From contig JAKNSE010000030.1 of NCBI GenBank assembly GCA_023525975.1, forward strand, positions 1,411,501 to 1,475,500: 64,000 nt of DNA, written 5' to 3'. Below, one piece after another: positions 56,801 through 64,000 of the stretch. This DNA comes from Smallanthus sonchifolius. Taxonomy: Eukaryota; Streptophyta; Magnoliopsida; Asterales; Asteraceae. The stretch's first letter is position 1. Each line of letters begins with the position of its first letter. Below the pieces are notes generated by a model. That model was given only the letters and a program-made list of their open reading frames with translations, ran no database searches and had not been told where the DNA came from. Made by a program: the position numbers and the translations under genes.

Positions 56801-58336
56801 GACATTCGTTATCATCCTGGAAAGGCGAATGTTGTAGCCGATGCCTTGAGTCGGAAAGAACACACCATGTTACATTGTGTGAGAGTTCAAAACGATATCC
56901 AAATCCGCATCCTCGAAGCACAACACCTTTCGGTCACCGAAGGAAAAATGTACGAAGAAATGGCGTGCGGAGCTGAACTCCAATTAGAGACTAAGCCCAA
57001 CGGCTTACTCTATTTCTTGAACCGTATCTGGATTCCTGATCGTGATGACCTTCGTACTATCATTATGAACGAAGCTCATAAAACCCGCTATTCGGTCCAT
57101 CCTGGTGCAGACAAAATGCACAAGGATCTTCGTCACCAATATTGGTGGCCCGGTATGAAGAAGGACATCGCGTTATACGTAGCGAAGTGTCTCACTTGCT
57201 CCAAGGTCAAGGCCGAGCACCAACGTCCGTCTGGCCTTCTAGAACAACCCGAGATCCCCGTATGGAAGTGGGAGTGTATAGTAATGGACTTTATTACCAA
57301 GCTACCCCGTACCACTCATGGTCACGATAGCATTTGGGTGATCGTGGACCGACTGACTAAATCCGCACATTTCTTACCTATCCGTGAGGATTATGGAGTC
57401 GAGAAATTGGCTCGGATTTACATTAATGAAATAGTTAGTCCCCACGGAGTGCCTCTTAACATTATCTCTGATCGTGATGGTCGTTTCACTTCCCGTTTCT
57501 GGCAATCCTTGCAACCCGCTCTTGGTACATAATTAAATCTCAGCACAGCGTACCATCCTCAAACTGATGGTCAATCCGAAAGAACCATTCAGACCTTGGA
57601 GGACATGCTTAGGGCATGCGTCATTGATTTCGGTGGTAACTGGGATTCGCACCTGCCGTTGATTGAATTCTCTTACAATAATAGTTACCACACTAGCATC
57701 AACATGGCACCTTTTGAAGCCCTTTATGGTCGTAAGTGTCGTTCTCCTGTTTGTTGGAACGAGATTGGTGAAACATAAATCACTGGACCGGAACTAATCC
57801 AAGAAACATCAGACAAAGTCCTTCGTATTCGTGATAATCTTCTAGCAGCTAGAAGCCGGCAAAAGAGTTATGCCGACAAGCGTCGAAAACCTCTAGAGTT
57901 TCAAGTAGGTGACCTTGTACTCCTCAAGGTATCACCTTGGAAAGGAGTAGTTCGTTTCGGAAAGAAAGGAAAACTAGCTCCTCGTTTTGTGGGTCCTTTT
58001 AAAATCCTTGAAAGGATAGGAAAGGTGGCCTACAAACTTGAACTACCCGAAAGCCTTAGCAATGTTCATCCAACTTTCCACGTCTCAAACCTCAAGAAGT
58101 GTCTTGCGGATGAAAATCTTCACATACCCCTCGAAGAAGTACGCATTGATAACACCATGCATTTTGTAGAGAAACCCGTGGAAATCATGGATCGTGAAGT
58201 CAAGCAACTCAAGCGTAGTCGTATTCCTATAGTCAAGGTGCGTTGGGAGTCAAAACGTGGCCCAGAGTTTACTTGGGAACGTGAAGACCAGATGAAAGTC
58301 AAATACCCGCACCTTTTCTCGGGACCCTCCTCTTAA
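53858..58336 (+). pseudogene. Gag-Pol of Gypsy A with three nonsense codons
   Basis: Gag begins MPPRRSRRRVM, with LLQWFESMESTF, TWWNGEKRNRG, EFCPRNEMKKLEAEFWDLAQ and zinc knuckle CTHCGRYGHLSTTC. One frame runs to the end of pol but is cut by TAG at 54932 (Gln in B, CFGCGDPTHFHN-stop-CPR), TAA at 57530 (just before LNLSTAYHPQTDG of integrase) and TAA at 57776 (Gln in B). PR (FDTGADKSF), RT (FIDDILIYS), RNase H, integrase and the chromodomain-like tail (TWEREDQMKVKYPHLF) are all present. No frameshift is seen. The two Gln stops fit C-to-T changes, as expected from deamination of methylated cytosine. Confidence 0.92.
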
Positions 58337-58356
58337 ATTTCGGGACGAAATTTCCT

Positions 58357-58370
58357 AAAGTAGGGGAGAC
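58357..58370 (+). other. Polypurine tract of Gypsy A
   Basis: aaagtaggggagac immediately before the 3' LTR. Confidence 0.8.
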
Positions 58371-61111
58371 TGTAATATCCAGTAATTTCCGATGTACCAC
58401 CTTTTTGTCAAATGCGAACCCCCGTTGTAACACGTCTATTTTTAAGAGCGAATAAACATATTTTGTTGGTTTAAATTCTTAGTAAATGTAAAATAAATAC
58501 ACGGATAGGCGTACAGTATAAAGGAAAATAAAATTCATACATAATAATATTCATAAATTTAAGATTTTATGAAAACCATTTCTTATTTTATAAAATCCAG
58601 GGACGAATTCTGCCAATTCCAAAACTAGTTCTAGCGCAAAATGTAAACAATTGAAACCACAGGGACTTGATATGTCATTTCCCGAATCCCTCTTGCCCAG
58701 AACCAGTCGTGGGTTCGAAACCCACAACTCCCGCTTTTGCCTCATTTTCGACCAAACTCGCGAAATCGTCCAGGTTCACCGAACCTCGGGCTTGGGCTCG
58801 CGCATGCGACCCGTCCCCATGACATCATGATGATCAATTTCTACCGAGGTGCTCGCGTGGAGCCGGAATTAACTCCGACCGGCCCAACCCCCACCTACAA
58901 ACCGTTCGGCCATTAAATGCTCAAATTAGGTATAAATAGTGACCCCAAAACCTCATAAGCATCGCCCCGAAACTCACCTGAACATCAATTCCTTCCAATC
59001 GTGCCTCCATCCCGTGATTCGAGCTCGTGACCGCCGACGACAAAAACCGAGCTCCATATCGATCAATTCTAAACCATTTCAGGTAATTTCAAGTGCCACA
59101 GTATTCGTTTACATACAAGGATCGAAAGCCCTCTGTTTAATTTCATAAACAGAGGGAAAATCGATCGAATTTGGGGATCGAAATCTTAGGGCTCATACGG
59201 ATTTGGGGGACTGATTGGGATTGTGCTTAAAGAATTCTTTTTCCGGGTTTAAACACAACGAAGCCCCATGGCCGGGTGGTTTGGTGCGCGTTGTGTGGAC
59301 TCAGCCGGCCCGGGTTCGAATCCGGCCGGCCTGAGTTTTCGATTTTGATTTTTTTTACACACTTTCAACTCATTTTAAAAATTCCTTTCATTTTTATAAA
59401 ATCTGTTATGTTATTATAAACTTAAAAACTAAAATTTCTTATACTTTTGGTTTCCAGAAAATATTTATTTAAATAAAACTTATAGATAATAAATCTTAAA
59501 AAAAAAATTTATATTTAAATGCTTATAGCTAAAGAACACTTTTAAACTTTATAAGACCGATCTTACGAGCATAAGCTATTTTACAAACCGAAATATAACT
59601 TGTGATTATTTTGAACTAAATAAAAGTAGTTTTTGTTTAAACCTTGAATAAAATTTATAACTTTAACATTTAATAGAAAGTCTATATAATGTTATAAAAT
59701 CAAGAGAATATTACAAAAACATATACCCTTATAAACTTATTCGCTTCATAAAGATTTTTTTTAAAACTTATTTAATTATTTAGTTTGGAAATGGAAAATA
59801 AATATGCATTGTTTAGTTAGACTTACAAATAATTTCTAAACACTATTTAAAATAAATACAAGTCATTTAAATAGAAGGAATGCTCGATTGAAGAATACGC
59901 TAAGTTGATGCATCATTTTAAAATATTAATAGAACATTTATTTACAAACTCTTTTAAATAATTATCATTCTTGTCCTTAATAATTATCTACCCTATGTTA
60001 AATAAATTTCTATAAAGAATTATTTAAATTTGGTAGTTATTATTAAACTTATGACTATTATTCTTTTACATAACTATTACTTAAATAATTATTTAACCCT
60101 TGTGGGTGATGGTTTATTTACCTTAATATTTATTTACTCCGTTATATTTTACTTAGCAAACTACTTAAAAACATTGTTAATCAAAACTTACCATAACATA
60201 AACTCTATAAGCACAATCACCTCCGCAACCCTAGTCAATCCTAAATCTTGAATCGTTGTCCTAGATCCTATGATCAATCCTTAAACTTTATACTTGTCAT
60301 TTAGGCTTGTTGTGAGGATAACTTTCCTCAAGGCTTCACTACATATAACCCTTGTTTGGATACTTTTACATCCGCCACAAGGTGAGTATACTTAGCACCT
60401 TTTTGTTTTCATTCTTGCTTTTAAACTTGGGGTGGAACATGTTTATACTTTTTAGACTTATACAATTCAAACTTAACTATGATTATGTGCTTCCTTTGTG
60501 TTGAATGCTTTGAGACTTGTATGTTAAATTAAACTTAATTCTAGCATGTTCATTAACTTTGGCCGAGCCTATAGTAACAAAGATAGATCTATTGCATTTG
60601 ACCAATCCACCTTGATTGATTGACCCTTCGGGGGGAGCCCTTGGTGTTTGTTACTGAATAAAACTTATACTTGAAACTTATAAGGGTAACCTTCGGGTTA
60701 TGCCTAAACTTGGTTGGAGGTTTGACGTGCACAATGTTTAACTTACTTGTTTTTCTCACATTTATGCTTAGATACATTAATCATGGTGAATTGTAAAACT
60801 TTCAAAAGACTTTGTTAAAATGGTGTCAAAACCTTTGTATGTCACCAACTATTTTTAGTTGACAGTTACTTAACATGTTTCAGGTGCACAAGAGTGAGGC
60901 TTATCTATGAAAACGTAGGATGCTTGGACTTAGGAAGACCATCAGAAATTAAACTTATGTTATTTTTTTTCATGTTTGAACAATATGTTACTTTCGTCAT
61001 GTTGAACCGTCAATTTATTAATGAAATATCTCAACTTTATTAGTCAACCTTGTGTTTTTGAACAACCGCGTCCGCCCCGACGTATAATCCGCCGTCGGTT
61101 GGGGTGTGACA
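58371..61111 (+). repeat. 3' LTR of Gypsy A
   Basis: Same length and virtually the same sequence as 33426-36166. Followed by the TSD ctaga at 61112-61116. Confidence 0.93.
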
Positions 61112-62210
61112 CTAGAGCTGAACACCCAAAGATATCGATTCCACGATGGTGTTGGAGAATCTGAAACATACGTTTTTTCTGTTTTTTGCACGATCGGTGA
61201 TTAAAAACACTAGAAAACTTGATGAAAAAGACACCATGAAAAAAACGTCATGAAAAAACACAGTGAAAAAAGTCATTAAAAAAACGCCATGAAAAAATGC
61301 AGTGAAAAAAACGTCATAAAAAAACGTTATGAAAAAACACAATGAAAAACGTCTTAAAAAAACGACATGAAAAAAGCGTCATGAAAAAACACAGTGAAAA
61401 AAGTCCATGAAAACGCAGTGAAAAAAGTCATAAAAAAAGCCATTAAAATACGCAGTGAAAAAAACGTCATAAAAAAACACCATAAAAAAACGTTATGAAA
61501 AAACACAATGAAAAACGTCTTAAAAAATAGCCATGAAAAAACACAGTGAAAAAAGTCCATGAAAAACGCAGTGAAAAAATCATAAAAAAACGCCATTAAA
61601 AACGCAATGAAAAAAAAGTCATAAATAAACACCATAAAAAACGTTATGAAAAAACACAATGAAAAACGTCTTGAAAAAACGCCATAAAAAAAACGTCATG
61701 AAAAAATACAGTGAAAAAAGTCAATGAAAAACACAGTGAAAAAAGTCATAAAAAAACGCCATTAAAAAACGCAATGAAAAAAACATCATAAAAAACGTTA
61801 TGAAAAAACACAATGAAAAACGTCTTGAAAAAACGCCATGAAAAAATGTCATAAAAAAACGTTATGAAAACGCTGTTAAAAACGTACAAACCCAGTTCAG
61901 CGATTTTTTTTAATATAGCAAGACCATATTCGTTTTAAAGATAAAAAAACGCTCGATTTTATGGTATAATTTAAAAAAAAAAATAATGACGTATAAAAAA
62001 GATATAAACGTTTAAAAATGGGGGTGGAAGGTGCATATGACTTGCATGTGAATATTATTTCTCTCTTTTGGACGCAATTACTATTATACCCTTCCAGCCT
62101 TTAAATTCCCTCCCCTTTTATGTGGCATGTTGATAATCATCCATTTTCAAGATCAATGGCTAAAAATTCTTCCTACACTTCCTACACTTTTTTCCCTTCC
62201 TAGCATAACC

Positions 62211-62212
<2 letters not shown>
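61112..62212. mobile_element. TA-flanked foldback element F7, right part
   Basis: Continues F7 after Gypsy A. Contains a long low-complexity array, then the gctcgattttatggtataat block, a caagatcaatggct segment and the inverted terminus cttcctacacttcctacact, ccccTATATA. The (TA)n tract follows. Confidence 0.8.
61190..61880. repeat. A-rich low-complexity array with higher-order periodicity
   Basis: Dozens of 12-15-bp units alternate acgtcatgaaaaa, cacagtgaaaaa and cgccattaaaaa. Groups of these recur with a longer period of roughly 150-170 bp (for example ttatgaaaaaacacaatg at about 61329, 61494, 61644 and 61799). The F-rich minus-strand frames across it are artefacts of composition. Confidence 0.8.

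Positions 62213-62291
<79 letters not shown>
62213..62291. repeat. (TA)n microsatellite
   Basis: An uninterrupted TA run of about 78 bp, the longest in the window, at the right end of F7. Confidence 0.95.
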
Positions 62292-62292
<1 letters not shown>

Positions 62293-63583
62293 CTTTTGTC
62301 ATAATTATAAAAATAAATATTTGTTATATAATTACAAAGCAAATTATATAAATATTGTTATATTTGTATAACTAAAATGCTCGTTTATTTTTGTCAAATA
62401 TAAAGTTCGGCTTCGAGCCTTTTTATTAAATAATTACTAATTTAGGATTGAAATTTAGTTTGAATTTTTAACAGGTCTATCTTAAATAGATTTAGTTACA
62501 CTGATATTCATAGCTTTCTTTCAAATAGCAGCGTTAAACGGGTTGTGTTTGTCTGTGGACGGGTCGAATCTGAAAATTTGACGCCAACTCAAACACAACA
62601 AGAATCGAAAATCGTGTCCAACACGTGAATCCGAAAACGCCATGATTATTCACGAGTTGACACAAATACGACCCGTTTAACCGAAAACTTTATTATATTT
62701 TACATATTAACAGGTTAAAATTATAAAAGTTAGAGTAAACTTCGTTTTTGGCCCCTGTGGTTTGGTCAAAATAACGGTTTTAGTCCATTAGTTTCAATTT
62801 GACTTTTTTGCTCCATGTGGTGTCTAATTTGTCTCAGTTAAGCCCAACTTACTAACACCGTTAGTTTTTTCTGTTAAAAATAAGGGCATTTTAGTCTTTT
62901 CACATATAGTGGCTAATTGTGTCATTTTTTTAAAATAAAACAAGGACTATTTGTGTAAATTAATTAAAACAAAAACCCAGATCTTTGTCATCCACAAACA
63001 AAACCCTAGAACTTGAAATCCCATTCCCCTCCCCCTCCCACCACCAGCCATCGTCATCATCCACACCCACCTGCAACCCCTCCCCCTGCCACCACCAGCC
63101 ATCGTCATCATCCACACCCACCTGCCGGAAAACGGGAAGGCGGCGACGGTCTGTTTAACAAGGAGAGTGCGGCTGGGCTTTAAGGGCGATGGCAAAGAGG
63201 GTGGGGGTAGACGATGGACTGCAATCACACCACAACGATTATAACAGTGGGCTCTCCCAAATCAAACAACCACCGCAACCCTCCGTCTCAATCCCCGTCA
63301 TCCCCGATTCTAACCAGAACTCCCGGCGATTTGCAGGTGGCCGGCGATTGCAGGTAGCCTCCGATTTACCTATTTGCAGGTGGCCGACGAATTGCAGGTA
63401 ACCAGAACTCCCTTCGATTTGCAGGTGGCCGGATTTAAGGTCGATTGGGGTCGATTTGCAGGTAAAGATGAACGGGTGGGATTTGGAATCGGGGCTGGAG
63501 GTTCGTGAGGTTAGTTTCGTCGGTGGCTTTCATGTTCGCCGGTGGTGGTGGTGTTTTGAAGGATTTGATGGTGGGTGATGAAC
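62292..63583. other. Intergenic or transposon-derived DNA, no gene called
   Basis: 62740-62900 resembles a widely repeated plant sequence (cccctgtggtttggtc, ctccatgtggtg, caccgttag). A duplicated block, accaccagccatcgtcatca, occurs at 63041 and 63091. 63325-63465 has about five copies of a ttgcaggtggccg / ttgcaggta phrase. The open frames here on either strand are proline- or arginine-rich and lack homology, so I do not call them genes. Confidence 0.4.
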
Positions 63584-64000
63584 TGTAACACCCGGATTTG
63601 CAAACCAATTTAAACTTTTTAAAATAACACGGAATTTAGGTCCCAGACAAAATATAACGTATCCACACGTTTAAGTTTTACAACATAAGTTTAGACTTTC
63701 TAAAATACGCAAAAGAAGTCAAGTTAGTCACACTTATCCACAAGTGCTAAACAACCCAACATGTTTGTAAAAGTCTACCACGAGAAGTTTAATCAAAACA
63801 AACATCGAAAACAACTTTGAGAATCCGATGTCCAACTTTGGCGAGACCCGAGATCATTCCGGAGCTTTCCCTACATCCAAAAACACCACAAATAACCATT
63901 AGTAATGATATAACAAGTCCCAAGACCCCCCAAAGTGTCCTAGGAAGAAAACTCAAAATTCAGCCAATGGGCGTCCCAGAAGCAAACAGAAGCCATCAGG
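63584..64000 (-). repeat. Partial LTR of a Gypsy-like element entering the right edge
   Basis: Starts tgtaacacccggatttgc; on the minus strand this is a ...CCGGGTGTTACA LTR 3' end like that of element C. Only 417 bp are inside the window, so neither TSD nor interior can be checked. Confidence 0.55.

Larger units (their letters stand above)
33426..61111 (+). mobile_element. Ty3/Gypsy LTR retrotransposon A (chromodomain type, Tekay-like), host of nested elements
   Basis: LTRs at 33426-36166 and 58371-61111 (2741 bp each) are bounded by TGTAATATCC...GGTGTGACA and flanked by the TSD ctaga. PBS follows the 5' LTR and a PPT precedes the 3' LTR. The interior is interrupted by element B (36387-53526); coding resumes at 53858. 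Without B the element is about 10.5 kb. Domain order gag-PR-RT-RH-INT-chromodomain-like places it in Ty3/Gypsy; the clade name is by resemblance. Three nonsense codons make it non-autonomous now. Confidence 0.93.

Noticed and set aside
61112..61659. Phe-rich minus-strand frames of 76-101 codons
   Set aside because: Products of an A-rich tandem array; composition, not coding.
62127..62351. Ile-Tyr repeat frames on both strands
   Set aside because: Translation of a (TA)n microsatellite.

Overview
The window looks like repeat-dominated intergenic DNA from a eudicot nuclear genome. It is AT-rich, has spliced genes with GT..AG introns, and carries plant-type Ty3/Gypsy, Ty1/Copia, LINE, SINE, Helitron and MITE sequences. 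The LTR and MITE types would suit Asteraceae, but that is only an impression. I find two intact host genes, both on the + strand: a Mediator subunit 27 gene (MED27, seven exons, 19734-22239, 420 aa) and a cytochrome b561 gene (four exons, 28217-29214, 223 aa). Nearly everything else is transposable-element DNA.

Layout. 1-4951 is the 5' part of a minus-strand, Helitron-like element carrying exon-intron fragments of three unrelated host genes: a CBL calcium sensor, a WDR12-like WD40 protein and the pyruvate dehydrogenase E1 beta subunit. A 2.44-kb Gypsy solo LTR (436-2875, TSD gcgac) sits inside the WDR12 fragment. 4952-19733 holds a foldback MITE, an Au-type SINE copy with a perfect 16-bp TSD, a decayed L1-type LINE, a Copia LTR with primer-binding site, several tRNA-derived SINEs (one split by a PIF/Harbinger-like MITE), two Helitron 3' ends and an RTE-type LINE tail. 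MED27 follows, with a MITE in intron 1 and a LINE with a nested SINE just downstream. 23990-27860 holds a Copia remnant, duplicated segments and two TA-flanked foldback elements, followed by the cytochrome b561 gene.

29405-62212 is a dense nest. Foldback elements embedded in (TA)n tracts occur at 29408, 29937, 30275 (a 1.1-kb near-perfect palindrome) and 32335. The last of these is split by a 27.7-kb Gypsy element A (33426-61111, TSD ctaga). Element A is interrupted by Gypsy element B (36387-53526, TSD tattt). The 3' LTR of B is interrupted by element C (46669-52930), which has two 2.66-kb LTRs around only 945 bp of non-coding interior. A and B are chromodomain-type Gypsy elements (Tekay-like) primed by initiator Met-tRNA. 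B keeps a 1308-codon pol frame but has a broken gag; A has three nonsense codons. The right edge (63584-64000) enters another minus-strand LTR.

The most unusual observations are: seven foldback elements, each embedded in a TA microsatellite, with shared termini and internal modules; an LTR-divergence order that contradicts the nesting order of A, B and C; a multi-gene-capturing Helitron; and an extra leader ORF in Gypsy B with a SUMO-interaction-like motif and a basic cluster.
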